Shown here: piece after piece, positions 26,217-35,557 of the stretch
Numbering within the stretch: position 1 is the stretch's first letter
Layout of the letters: each line of letters starts with the position of its first letter
From: Heliopora coerulea
Lineage: Eukaryota; Cnidaria; Anthozoa; Scleralcyonacea; Helioporidae
NCBI GenBank assembly: GCA_030142905.1
Contig: JASJOG010000174.1
Span: 1 to 64,000 of the forward strand
Length of the DNA: 64,000 nt
Direction of reading: 5' to 3'
Notes under the pieces: generated by a model
Told to the model about the DNA's origin: nothing
Seen by the model: only the letters and a program-made list of their open reading frames with translations
Database searches by the model: none
Translations under genes and position numbers: made by a program

Positions 26217-29200
26217 CTATCCGCTAAACAGCTTCGCCGATAAATTATTTTTTGGTTTGAACCCAAATATTTTTTCATATTCTTCAACCATATCATCGCA
26301 AAGCGTCATGTAATGACCAAATGCAAGTGTATCTATTTTATTTTCAAGTATGTTTCGTTTGTCATCTTTTGAAGACAATGCAATTTTTTCAACACTTTCT
26401 GTATAGAAGTCATGATTTCTATGTCTTATCAAATTCATCTTTCTAATTTGTTCTTCTCCATCAAATAAACAATCTTTATAATTTTGAAATGTTATTTCTT
26501 TTTTAATTACATTTTTCTTAACACCTTTACATTTTTTTTCTTCTTTTTCAAAACCATTGTCTTCGCTCATTTTGTAAGCATATAATTTTGCTCTCAAACC
26601 AACAAATTCTTCTATTTGTTTTCCACCACACTCATCTTTCATCATTCCAATAACCTTTTTGTTTAATCCAGTTTTTATCCCACTTTTATGATCTTTTGAG
26701 TAATTACTTGTATCAAACATTTTTTCTACATCTGGAGAAATATCTTTATAAAAATCATCAGTTTTAATTTCATACATTAAACTATCTGTATCGGTAAATA
26801 GCAACACCGCATTTTCATCATATTTTTTCTTAATATAATTATAATGAAAATCATACATTAAAGTCTTACTAAGATCTAATATACTCATTCCTAAATATAT
26901 TGGTTTATTCAGCATAATTTTAGTCTTATACTTATGTATTGCAATTAAATTTTCAGAAAATATCGTTCTACTTTTAAAATTACTTTTTGAAAATAATTTT
27001 AATGCTTTTTCTTGTCTATTTACCAATTGTATATCAACTCTATTTCTTACATTTTCCATAGTTTTTCCAAACACAGAATTATTCATCAATTTGAAAAAAT
27101 CTTTCTCAAAATTATTTTTTGCATTTGTTCTCAAATTTGTGTTCAAATCAATATATTGTTTCATAAAATCTTCTTCATAAAATTTTACTCCTTTATGAAT
27201 TCGAGTGATTTTTAATCCCAACTTTTCATACAATTTCAAGTTTTCACAATGTAAAACATATTTTTCTTTGTTATTTAAATTTGGAATCAGTTTTTCAACT
27301 TGACCAATTTTTAATCTTTCTGGAGCGAGAGGATATTCATTATGTGAATCATGTAAATTTTCTGGATATTCTAAATCAACTTCTAAAATACAACTACCGT
27401 TCCGGTCGGCTCCACCGTTTTTCCAATTATTTAACTCATTTTTATTCATCCATTTGAAATCTTTCACAGGTAATTTCTTACTCATTGCCCAACCATATAA
27501 ATTATTTGCATCCAAATATGGAAGATAAACACTATCTTCTTTAGGGTTGTATTTGTTCTGAACTTCGTTCATATACTTATTATTTGCTTTTGCGTATCTT
27601 TTTACAATAGTTGAAATTCCACCTCTTATTCCTTTTTCAATCATTAGATACATTTGTGCGTCAGATAATAGATCCAATTCAATTTTTGTAATTTTCAACA
27701 TTGCCTCCCAAGCTAATCCAGGTGATGTGTAATACCAAGCAGGATCTAATTTATAATTTTGTTTACAAACTTTTCTAAAATTCTCAAAGACATCAGCTAA
27801 AAGCATCACATCAGTTTTCAAATACAAATCATGATATTGTCTCATATTTTTAATATTAAATTTATTCCAAACATTTTGTGCGTGTGAATAATCTTCTTCA
27901 CTTATATTTTCATCATTTAATTTAGAATAAAAACATTCTTTATCAGGTAATTTTTCTTCTTTTAATTTTTGAATACTATCAAACCAATCATATGGAAAAA
28001 CACCTTTTCTAGTTAACAAATTTCTTTGTTCTTCATTTTTATAAAATTTTTTTAACATTTTTAATTCATTTTTATCTAAATTATTAACTAAATTTGCTAA
28101 ACTAGTTTGCATAAATTTAAAACTATCAATAAATCTAATTTTTCTTTTTACCTCAACAATTTCTTTAATTTTATACTTTGGGTTTTCGGTGTCTTCACTG
28201 GTTTCTCCTCCTGAAGTTGATGGTAATTTTTCACATTCAATAATATTTTCTCTGTTTTTATTTTGCAACTGTTTTTCTGTTACTATGTGTGTTTTTTCAA
28301 ATTTACCAACAATTATTTCTTTTGTAAAACTAATATATTTTTCCTCAGTGTTGGGTATACAATCAATTTCACCTTCTGAAACACCAAGATTTTTGATAAA
28401 CAAATGACTGTCATAATTTTGTAAATTATGAAATATAACTGGAATAAATTTTGGATTTTTCATTTTTGAATTACAACTAACACAAGCAGCTCCACGATAT
28501 TTTCCAGTGTAATGACAATGATACATAACTTTATTTATTTTTTCTTCGTTTTTTGTATTTTTCTTAATTTCAAATTTATCTCCACATGCATAACAATTTT
28601 CAGCTAATCTAAAATCTACTTTATCTTTTTCACTTAATATTATCTTTTTTGAAAATTTAAATTGTTCATGTATTTTTTTAATATCATTTTCTAAACTTTT
28701 TACAAATTTTAATGAAATATCAAAATCACCATCATCAGGTTTTTTACTACATTTTACTAATTTTGGTTTATATAAATTATCATCAAAACATTTTATCAAA
28801 TAACAATATCCAGATGGTTCATGTTTTTGAAATTGTTTTGTACGCGGATCGACCGAAGGTCTCAGCAGCGAAGCTGCAGCACGGTCACCTACCGGTTCTC
28901 CAATATTTTCATCTATATTTTTCAGATTACATTCAAAATCTGCATAAATTACAAATGGAATATCATGCATTCTCTCAAAATTTTTAAACTTTAATTTTTC
29001 TCCTTTATCCGGATAAACAGTTTTTCCACATTCATATTTCAAACAATATTCTAAATGATTTTTGTAAACATTTTCCTTACTAAAATGTTGTAAGCAATTA
29101 TCGCAAATATGTGTTTTTTCTTTACTTTTATTAATTTGACTTGAAAATAATCTACTTTTATCTTTAATTAAACAATAATGTTTGCAGCTTTGCTGTAGCT

Positions 29201-29945
29201 TTGCTTCTGAGGACTTCGTCCGATGCTGAGGGCTTTGCCCGATATCTCCATTTTCATTAGTTATTAACAATATATTTACGTGTGATCGCGAAGCGTGACC
29301 TGTGTCTGGATTGCGAAGCGCCTTCAGATCAACCTTACTTACTCTCAAAGGAAAAATTTCATGATTTTTGTTTCCAAATCTTTTTTCTTCATTGTATCCA
29401 AATAAATTAATCGCAATGTTATTTTTTTCAAATTTATCAATATCAGAAAATCCAGACGGAAAATTAACATCTTTAACATTAAAACTCTCAGCTTTCTTTT
29501 TTAAAATTTTTGTAATTCTTCCAGCATCTTTTAAATTAGGAGTAGTTTTCAAAAGTTCGTTTATTGCTACGCACCATAATAAACATTTTTGATCATCATT
29601 TTGCGGATTTATAATTGCTTTTTTATTTTTTAAAAAATCTGGTAAAGGAATATAAGAAGATGCAAGTAATCTTTTAATTTCGTTAATATTGAGAATTATT
29701 TTCAAAGAACTTTTAAATTTCCACAAACTAGAATTTGTCATATATATTTCAAAACTTAAAATAATTTTTTGAGTCATTTTTTCATATATTTCATCAAAAT
29801 TACTTCCCTCAAAAATTTCTTCATAATGAGTATGAAAATGAGCATTATCCACAGTTGTTTCTCCTGTTGCTGGATTTGTTTTTTCCATCAAACACACAAG
29901 AGTTATTTGTTGTTTTGTATTTGGATATTTTTTAAATTTTAACAA
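26217..29945 (-). CDS. PolB: Protein-primed family B DNA polymerase (main ORF)
   Basis: This is the replicative polymerase of the element, expected to copy the linear DNA from a protein primer. The ORF has 1242 codons. Visible in order are a CxxC finger (CDNCLQHF, ~282), ExoI (YADFECNL, ~335), a second cysteine pair (CYACGDKF ~452 and CVSCNSKM ~489) framing an H-x-H-x-TGKYRGAA segment, ExoII (NLQNYDSH, ~508), ExoIII (YLKTDVMLLAD, ~708), motif A (YLDANNLYGW, ~812), motif B (KLMNNSVFGK, ~957) and motif C (FTDTDSLMY, ~1050). Exonuclease and polymerase residues all look intact. No ATG precedes the first conserved segment: the frame opens at a TTG, and the N-terminal part lies upstream in another frame (29939-30346). 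GC-rich insertions near 28865 and 29185-29320 add peptides absent from the surrounding AT-rich pattern. Confidence 0.95.
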   Translation of the reverse strand: MLKFKKYPNTKQQITLVCLMEKTNPATGETTVDNAHFHTHYEEIFEGSNFDEIYEKMTQKIILSFEIYMTNSSLWKFKSSLKIILNINEIKRLLASSYIPLPDFLKNKKAIINPQNDDQKCLLWCVAINELLKTTPNLKDAGRITKILKKKAESFNVKDVNFPSGFSDIDKFEKNNIAINLFGYNEEKRFGNKNHEIFPLRVSKVDLKALRNPDTGHASRSHVNILLITNENGDIGQSPQHRTKSSEAKLQQSCKHYCLIKDKSRLFSSQINKSKEKTHICDNCLQHFSKENVYKNHLEYCLKYECGKTVYPDKGEKLKFKNFERMHDIPFVIYADFECNLKNIDENIGEPVGDRAAASLLRPSVDPRTKQFQKHEPSGYCYLIKCFDDNLYKPKLVKCSKKPDDGDFDISLKFVKSLENDIKKIHEQFKFSKKIILSEKDKVDFRLAENCYACGDKFEIKKNTKNEEKINKVMYHCHYTGKYRGAACVSCNSKMKNPKFIPVIFHNLQNYDSHLFIKNLGVSEGEIDCIPNTEEKYISFTKEIIVGKFEKTHIVTEKQLQNKNRENIIECEKLPSTSGGETSEDTENPKYKIKEIVEVKRKIRFIDSFKFMQTSLANLVNNLDKNELKMLKKFYKNEEQRNLLTRKGVFPYDWFDSIQKLKEEKLPDKECFYSKLNDENISEEDYSHAQNVWNKFNIKNMRQYHDLYLKTDVMLLADVFENFRKVCKQNYKLDPAWYYTSPGLAWEAMLKITKIELDLLSDAQMYLMIEKGIRGGISTIVKRYAKANNKYMNEVQNKYNPKEDSVYLPYLDANNLYGWAMSKKLPVKDFKWMNKNELNNWKNGGADRNGSCILEVDLEYPENLHDSHNEYPLAPERLKIGQVEKLIPNLNNKEKYVLHCENLKLYEKLGLKITRIHKGVKFYEEDFMKQYIDLNTNLRTNAKNNFEKDFFKLMNNSVFGKTMENVRNRVDIQLVNRQEKALKLFSKSNFKSRTIFSENLIAIHKYKTKIMLNKPIYLGMSILDLSKTLMYDFHYNYIKKKYDENAVLLFTDTDSLMYEIKTDDFYKDISPDVEKMFDTSNYSKDHKSGIKTGLNKKVIGMMKDECGGKQIEEFVGLRAKLYAYKMSEDNGFEKEEKKCKGVKKNVIKKEITFQNYKDCLFDGEEQIRKMNLIRHRNHDFYTESVEKIALSSKDDKRNILENKIDTLAFGHYMTLCDDMVEEYEKIFGFKPKNNLSAKLFSG

Positions 29946-30346
29946 AACAATGGTTTTATTTTTTTCAAAAGACTTATAGGATCATATAAAGTTAATTCAC
30001 TCTTTTTCAAATCAATTTCATACCTTTTTGTTACATTTAAAGCTTCTTTATCCAATACAAATTTTAATGGAATTGTTTTACTAGCTTTACCTTGTATTTT
30101 ATCAAATATATTTGAAAATTCTTTTTTCAATCTATTAAACCAAGATTTTGTTTTTCTTCCTTTTTTGTTGTTATTATCAAATAATTTTATAAGTTTTTTT
30201 TCATTTTCATCTAACAATTTATTTGCTTTTACTCTTTGTCTTTCAATATTTAAACTACTCCACGGTTTTGGTTTTAATAAAGGAACGTTAATTTTTGGAT
30301 TATCAGAATCCAATAAATTTTGTGAAACATTACTTGGAATTTTCAT
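29939..30346 (-). CDS. PolB: N-terminal part of PolB in the -1-related frame
   Basis: This 135-codon ORF starts at a real ATG and ends 7 bp inside the main polB ORF. Its sequence (WFNRLKKEF, then IPLKFV, then LYDPISLLKKIKPLF) has the look of the polymerase N-terminal extension, and the main ORF has no ATG of its own here. The two frames overlap for about 45 nt and are related by -1. An A7 run lies in the overlap (29964-29970). Either a programmed -1 frameshift or, more simply, a one-base insertion in the A-run separates the two. It could instead be an independent small protein, but the lack of an ATG for the downstream ORF argues against that. Confidence 0.65.
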   Translation of the reverse strand: MKIPSNVSQNLLDSDNPKINVPLLKPKPWSSLNIERQRVKANKLLDENEKKLIKLFDNNNKKGRKTKSWFNRLKKEFSNIFDKIQGKASKTIPLKFVLDKEALNVTKRYEIDLKKSELTLYDPISLLKKIKPLFC

Positions 30347-30453
30347 TCTTTATTTATGTAATTATTTTTTTTTAAAGAAAAAATAAAAAAAAATTTTTTA
30401 TTTAATCAAATAAAAACCCAAAGGACCTCTGAGCACTTAAGGTGATATGTGGT

Positions 30454-30795
30454 TTAAATTTTAGTAAATATAAAAAAATTGAATGATGAATATAATTGTT
30501 TAAGACTTGGTATTAAAATAATTTTGTAAGTTGTAGTATAAATTTTTTTTTCACCCTTCAAGTTGTAATTAATTTCAAAATCATTAAAAAAACAAAATTT
30601 TTCTTTATAATTTATCAAAAATTCATGATGTGGTAATAATTCTCCATCACCTGAAAGTTTAGCAATTTCTTCAGAAAAAACATAAAATAAATAGTCTTTA
30701 TCATCATAAAAACTAAAATCTTTCAACTCACTTTTATCTTCATATATAAATTTTTCAACATATTTTTTTGATCTCTTTACAATATCTTGGTTCAT
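30454..30795 (-). CDS. Small protein of unknown function
   Basis: An ORF of 113 codons with an ATG preceded by AATAAAAT. It is acidic and aromatic-rich in the middle (FSFYDDKDYLFYVFSEEIA) with a hydrophobic, basic end. I see no membrane segment or known motif, and no His/Asp/Cys arrangement that would support the adenain-type protease missing from this element. It lies between polB and the DNA-binding protein, all transcribed leftward. Confidence 0.6.
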   Translation of the reverse strand: MNQDIVKRSKKYVEKFIYEDKSELKDFSFYDDKDYLFYVFSEEIAKLSGDGELLPHHEFLINYKEKFCFFNDFEINYNLKGEKKIYTTTYKIILIPSLKQLYSSFNFFIFTKI

Positions 30796-30864
30796 ATTTT
30801 ATTATCTTTTATTATAAATAATTTTTCTTTAAAGAAAAAATATTTAAAAAAAATTTTATTTTTT

Positions 30865-31221
30865 TTAAATACCAACATTGCCATAAAAAATTAAAAATGA
30901 TTCATCATTGAATTTCAAATCTTTTTTTTTTTTAATTCTCCATTTTATACTTTCTGGGTTCATATTAAAATTTTTTGAAGCAGATCTAATACTTTTAAAA
31001 TTTAAAATTTCACCTGTTTTTCTGTTTATAGCTATTACTGTTATTGGATTTTTCATTTTTTCTCTACAATATTTTTCATATTTTTCATTTGGTTTACTAA
31101 TTTCAAGACCCACCATTTTTTCAAGTTCATTTTTAGTATATCTTCCAAAATATTTTATTTTTCTTTCTTTTGCAATATTCTTCAATTGGTTATAGTTTGG
31201 TTTTTCTTTAATTAAACTCAT
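30865..31221 (-). CDS. Putative DNA-binding protein, SAP-like plus NUMOD1-like
   Basis: The 118-residue product has two parts. Residues ~10-40 (QLKNIAKERKIKYFGRYTK followed by NELEKMVGL) look like a SAP/Rho-N-type helix-extended-helix DNA-binding fold. Residues ~58-97 (TVIAINRKTGEILNFKSIRS then ASKNFNMNPESIKWRI) match the pattern of NUMOD1, a helix-turn-helix module best known from homing endonucleases. No nuclease domain is attached. It may regulate transcription or replication of the element; this role is inferred. The start is ATG in the AATAAATG context. Confidence 0.65.
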   Translation of the reverse strand: MSLIKEKPNYNQLKNIAKERKIKYFGRYTKNELEKMVGLEISKPNEKYEKYCREKMKNPITVIAINRKTGEILNFKSIRSASKNFNMNPESIKWRIKKKKDLKFNDESFLIFYGNVGI

Positions 31222-31262
31222 TTATTTAAGATGTTTTTTTTTTTAAACAAATTTTTTATCAA

Positions 31263-31580
31263 TCAAAAACATTTAAAAATATAAAAAAAGTTAAAATTTG
31301 GCATACATTTTTTACATAAATGGTTTTGGTATTTATAAATTTTTTTAAGTTTAATTTCCAAATTTATTAAATTTCTAAAAATTTCTTTATTATTTAATTT
31401 ACTAAATAAATTATTTGGTTTTAAATAATAAATTAAAAAATCATAATGATATTTTATAGCTATTTTGTACAAATAATATATGTTGTAATTATTTAAAAAA
31501 TTATTATATTTTGATTTATTAATTTTTTTATTTTTAAAATAATACAATATAAATTCAAAAATATTATTATAATTAGTCAT
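31263..31580 (-). CDS. Asn/Tyr/Lys-rich small protein, unknown
   Basis: An ORF of 105 codons starting at ATG in an exact AATAAATG context, which is the main reason to believe it. The composition follows the AT-rich DNA. A CxxC (HLCKKCMP) lies near the C-terminus. No function can be assigned. Confidence 0.5.
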   Translation of the reverse strand: MTNYNNIFEFILYYFKNKKINKSKYNNFLNNYNIYYLYKIAIKYHYDFLIYYLKPNNLFSKLNNKEIFRNLINLEIKLKKIYKYQNHLCKKCMPNFNFFYIFKCF

Positions 31581-31638
31581 TTATTTTTTTAATTTTTTTG
31601 TTATAAAAATTTGTAAAAAACATAACCAGTCCCAAGAC

Positions 31639-32028
31639 CTAAAATTGAAAACTTATCATTTTATATTCTTCCATTTGATCTGATGGTTTATAATAATCTT
31701 CTAATTTTGGTTCTTTTTTATCTTCTTCATTTGCTTCTTTTTTTAAATATTTATAACGATTATTAATTTCAGCAAGATTTTTCAAAGACATGTTTGTATT
31801 ATTTATATGAGCATTCACATCAGATAATTGTTGTCTTAATTTTTCAATTTCTTGTTTTCTTTTTACTTGATTTTCATACCATTTTTCCTTATCTCTTGCA
31901 AGTTTTTCCATTGCTTCATTATGTCTTTGTATTTCTTTTTCATATCCAGAATGATTTAATTTTGAAAATAAAAATCCAGCACCTGCAAAAGCAACTGCAT
32001 TAAATAATCCACCAACTACTGTTTCCAT
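31639..32028 (-). CDS. Membrane-anchored coiled-coil protein
   Basis: The 129-residue product has an N-terminal hydrophobic segment (residues ~4-22, VVGGLFNAVAFAGAGFLFS) followed by a long charged helix (residues ~25-100, with heptad-like EKLARDKEKW and KQEIEKLRQQL) and an acidic tail. This is a short membrane anchor plus coiled coil, plausible as a virion membrane or scaffold component. It is one of three consecutive small membrane proteins. Start in AATAAATG. Confidence 0.75.
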   Translation of the reverse strand: METVVGGLFNAVAFAGAGFLFSKLNHSGYEKEIQRHNEAMEKLARDKEKWYENQVKRKQEIEKLRQQLSDVNAHINNTNMSLKNLAEINNRYKYLKKEANEEDKKEPKLEDYYKPSDQMEEYKMISFQF

Positions 32029-32086
32029 TTATTTTTATATAATTTAATATTTTACTATTTTTAAAACCGAACCTGTGGTTCGCAGA

Positions 32087-32323
32087 CTAAGTCTGTTTGA
32101 AAGGATCAGAAGGAATCCATTTTTTGTCTTGAGCATATTTAACTGCAAGTGATGATAATCCCACAGCTGCTGCAAGTTTTAAAGTAGGAACTAAACTAGA
32201 TGGAGTTGACAAACCATCACCCATTATTTTTCTTGATATCATTCCAACTCCAACAGCACCCAATGTAATTACTGTAGAATCATACAATTCATTCATAACT
32301 TCTTTTCTATTCATTTCACCCAT
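32087..32323 (-). CDS. Small two-helix membrane protein
   Basis: The 78-residue product has two hydrophobic stretches (residues ~17-31, VITLGAVGVGMIS, and ~47-61, LKLAAAVGLSSLAVK), Gly/Ala rich, and a polar tail ending DPFKQT. It starts MGEMNRK in the AATAAATG context. Two GC-rich mini-hairpins (32068-32095) lie at its 3' end. Function unknown; probably a capsid-associated membrane component by context. Confidence 0.7.
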   Translation of the reverse strand: MGEMNRKEVMNELYDSTVITLGAVGVGMISRKIMGDGLSTPSSLVPTLKLAAAVGLSSLAVKYAQDKKWIPSDPFKQT

Positions 32324-32364
32324 TTATTTATACATATAAAAAATTTTTTGCAAACTTTATTTTC

Positions 32365-32826
32365 TTACAGATTTTCAATAGAACACGACGTAGTCGTTGC
32401 GAAGTGTGATGGTTTACATTTAGTAATTTCATAGTCATTTTTATTTTCTTCTTGCGTGCGTGAAACGTCTGGTCGATCACTTTCGTTTTCACTTTGTCTT
32501 TTGTATTGCTCGGTTTTTTCAAGTAGTTTGATTTGTATTTTGTCATTTTTATATGCATAATATAAACCTCCAATTGCAGCAACAATTGTTACACCACCAA
32601 CAAGATACCTGAAATCTATTAAATCATTTATTTCTTTTGCAAAATGGGTTCTTTCATGACCCGCTTCGCGGTCTGCTTCGCTTCGTTGTCTTGCTTTTCT
32701 TTCTTTTGCTTCTTTTGAAATTTTTGCTAATCTTTTTCCCAATTCTACTTTTCTTGGGTCTTTTACTTTAACGTTATCAGATTTTTCAACTGATGTTATT
32801 TTGTCATTCTGGTTTTCTTCACTCAT
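32365..32826 (-). CDS. Single-span membrane protein with charged N-terminus
   Basis: The 153-residue product has a highly charged Lys/Arg/Glu-rich N-terminal half (KELGKR-type and RKARQRSEADREAGHER, the latter encoded by a GC-rich hairpin cluster at 32661-32681), one hydrophobic helix at residues ~72-90 (YLVGGVTIVAAIGGLYYAY), and a polar tail. Start in AATAAATG, with a TATATAAATA stretch upstream. The C-terminal 20 residues are encoded over another mini-hairpin (32385-32397) and may be recently altered. Confidence 0.7.
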   Translation of the reverse strand: MSEENQNDKITSVEKSDNVKVKDPRKVELGKRLAKISKEAKERKARQRSEADREAGHERTHFAKEINDLIDFRYLVGGVTIVAAIGGLYYAYKNDKIQIKLLEKTEQYKRQSENESDRPDVSRTQEENKNDYEITKCKPSHFATTTSCSIENL

Positions 32827-32866
32827 TTATTATTTATTTATATAACTTTATTTTTTTATTTAACTT

Positions 32867-32974
32867 TTATTAAAGTTTATTCAAAGTTATTCAAATGTTA
32901 TTCAAATGTTATTCAAAATTTATTCAAAGTTATTCAAAGTTATTCAAATGTTATTCAAAGTTATTCAAAGTTAT
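32867..32974. repeat. Minisatellite of GTTATTCAAA units
   Basis: About eleven tandem copies of a 10-11-bp unit (gttattcaaa with variants) fill the gap between the small membrane protein gene and the fibre gene stop codon. The units are contiguous, without unique spacers, so this is not a CRISPR array. Confidence 0.9.
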
Positions 32975-34834
32975 TTACAAATCATTTAAAATAGATTCAT
33001 CAAAATCCACATTAAATTTTTTACACAATGCAACATGATTTATTAAAATTTCTTTTTCTTTCATTTTTCTTTCAGTTAATATGGATGTGAAAAAAACCTC
33101 TCCTTCAAATATAAAAGTATTTTTTGGAATATCAGATCCAAAAAGTAAATTATTTGTTCCGCTTGTTATTGGTCTACATGTAAAATCTTTAACCAATTTT
33201 CCATTGACCCAAAAACTTGATTGATTTGTTTTTGGATTACTTTCTGCATCCATATGAACACTTATGCAATGGACTTTGTATTTTTCAAAAATATTTGTTT
33301 TAATTGGAAAATAACTTTGGTCTACCTCATAATAACCTGATGTATCCCCACCAAAAATAACAAATTAATTTTTATTTTCATATCCAAACCCTCTCCATTC
33401 AATTCAATCTGTATTTTTATTACCCATTATTATTGTCATTTTGTCAGAATTGAGAGTATAATCTGCAATTAAATAAACAAGGAAAAAATTTAAATAATCT
33501 TTTTTTCCTGATTGAGTATTGATGTTTAAATTTAAACTCATTTTGCTGTTAAGTCCGTGAAAGAATAAAATTTTTTTATTTGAAACATAACTAGAATTTT
33601 TAAAAATAGGTTGTTTTGATTTGTCGGTTTCTGTAAAATTTTCATCTGAAATTTTTGACTGATTATACCAAACTTCTATCTTTTTATTTGTTCCATCATA
33701 TTTCAAATAACTTGGTAGATCATAAATTTCACCATAAAAACTAAAATCTGAATTTAATATGTAACTTTGAATAAGGTTTAATTGGTGGTCATCATTTTTA
33801 AGTGCTGTGCGCACCGTTTCGGTTTTATCATTAACAAGCTTGTCCACATATTTTTTCCTAGTTAAATGTGTATTTTCTGTTGGATCTGAATTTTTAATAA
33901 TTTTATGATTTCCCATATTAATATCTCCTGTCATGTTTCCACCAGTCAGGGATAATTTTGTATCATCTTGGTCGTCGACGTATTTTTTTCTAGACAAATG
34001 TGTTTCAAGTGTAGGATCTGAAGTTGTGATAATTTTATTACTTCCAATTGTAATATCTCCTGTCATTGTTCCTCCAGATAAAGGTAATCTGGTGTTATCT
34101 CTATCATCCACATATTTTTTTCTTGAAAGAGCATCTTTATAGTCTGGGTCTTTTGAGGTTAAAACTTGATAAGTATTTGTGTAAATATCTCTTTTAATTT
34201 TACTTCTTTCAATACCCAACCATCTGACTTTTTCCATTTTCAAAAAGTTTCCGTCCACATATGATTTTGTTGTGAGATCATCATTATTTGAAGGTGTTGC
34301 ACTTGATAAGACTTTATTTGAGCCCATATTCAAGTTTCCAGTCATTGTTCCACCTGTCAAAGATAATTTTTTAGAATCTTGGTCATCCACATATTTTTTG
34401 TGGGAAAGGTCTTTATCACCTGCGGGATCTGAAGTTGTTTCAATTTTATTATTTCCCATTACAATATTTCCAGACATTGTTCCTCCTGTTACTGATAATT
34501 TTTTAGAATCTTGGTCGTCGACATATTTTTTCCTACAAAGGTCTTTATCACTCGCAGGATTCACAGTTGTGGAAATTTTATTATTTCCCATGATAATATT
34601 TCCCGTCATTGTTCCTCCTGTTTTTGATAAAAAAGTTCCTGAGCCACCCGATGTACTCACTTTGTCATCTACATATTTCTTCCTCACTAAATGTGCATTT
34701 TCTGTTGGATCAGATGATGTTAATATATGGTGCGAACCCATGTTAATATTTCCAGTCATTGTACCTCCTGTTGTTGGGAGACCTCCTGTTGTTATATTAT
34801 CGCTAACTTTTTCATATCCATAAAATAAACTCAT
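32975..34834 (-). pseudogene. Fibre-like protein with phage-type repeats and lectin-like C-terminus, two stops
   Basis: A 620-codon frame starting at ATG (AATAAATG context). Residues ~18-340 hold seven ~37-residue repeats of the form GG(T/N)M(T/S)G-(N/D)-I-x-M-G-x-x-K-I...DP...KKYVD, the pattern common in bacteriophage tail-fibre proteins; repeat five has lost its GGTM start. The C-terminal half (YDGTNKKIEVWYNQS onward, to SSFWVNGKLVKDF) looks like a concanavalin/LamG-type beta-sandwich, the usual receptor-binding style of domain. The frame is broken inside that domain by TGA at 33404-33406 (codon 477) and TAA at 33365-33367 (codon 490); the remainder to 32975 stays in the same frame. It is expected to be a spike or fibre of the virion; the break leaves the shaft repeats intact. 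Confidence 0.8.
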
Positions 34835-34853
34835 TTATTTTATAATAACAAAA

Positions 34854-35552
34854 TTATTTAATTTTGATTTCCAATAAAACATTTCCAATTGAACCACCAC
34901 GCTTCGCTACAACTTCGTTGTTTCCTTCCACTTTGAATATTAATTCATTATAAATTCCATTTGATAATTTAACTCCTCCTCCCGGTCCTTTGTCTTCAGG
35001 TGGATAAATTTTGGAAACACTTCCTTTTAGTGTTTGTTCTGTTGTTATTGGAATTTGAATAAGAATGTCACTTCTTTTACCATTTACAAAATTTTTACTT
35101 TTATCAATCATATTACAGCTTATGTTTACATATTCCAAGTTGTTATTAATATTTACCACGCTGTCACTTTCAGTTAATGTATTTGCTTGTATTACTTTAT
35201 TTTCTGGAAATCCTATGATTGGACCAAGTGTTTGTAAATTTAATTCTTTATCTGATTTTATTGTACATTTTCCAGAATAATCCACTTGCTCCAATTCTAT
35301 ATTACCAACTTTTTTCAATTCAGTTTTTAAAATATTAAATGTATAATAACCATCTTTGAAATTAATTTTTGTATTTGCACCTTTTGTGTCATAAGTATAA
35401 TGAATATTTTGATTTAAATTATTATAATCCCAAAAAATACTTATAGATTTTACAAACATATCTGAACAATTACATAATGTAATTGGTTTATCTAATTTTA
35501 TTGTTTTTTCTTGGTTTTCATTTTTTAAGATGAAAATTTTAAGATTTGTCAT
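34854..35552 (-). CDS. Beta-rich structural-type protein, possible minor capsid protein
   Basis: A 232-codon ORF in the AATAAATG context, 19 bp downstream of which the fibre gene starts. The product is beta-rich without membrane segments (FKDGYYTFNILKTEL; GPIIGFPENKVIQANTL; GGGVKLSNGIYNELIFKVE). Placement between the fibre gene and a large structural gene suggests a minor capsid or fibre-base (penton-type) protein; this is inference from context and fold appearance only. Confidence 0.6.
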   Translation of the reverse strand: MTNLKIFILKNENQEKTIKLDKPITLCNCSDMFVKSISIFWDYNNLNQNIHYTYDTKGANTKINFKDGYYTFNILKTELKKVGNIELEQVDYSGKCTIKSDKELNLQTLGPIIGFPENKVIQANTLTESDSVVNINNNLEYVNISCNMIDKSKNFVNGKRSDILIQIPITTEQTLKGSVSKIYPPEDKGPGGGVKLSNGIYNELIFKVEGNNEVVAKRGGSIGNVLLEIKIK

Positions 35553-35557
35553 TTATT

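Noticed and set aside
28189..28987. Plus-strand ORFs within polB
   Set aside because: They are shadows of the intact minus-strand polymerase gene.
32867..32974. CRISPR-like array of short repeats
   Set aside because: Units are contiguous with no unique spacers, in a eukaryotic viral-type element; it is a minisatellite.
34272..34823. 183-codon plus-strand ORF opposite the fibre repeats
   Set aside because: Its repetitive sequence mirrors the fibre repeats on the other strand, which have the recognisable motif.
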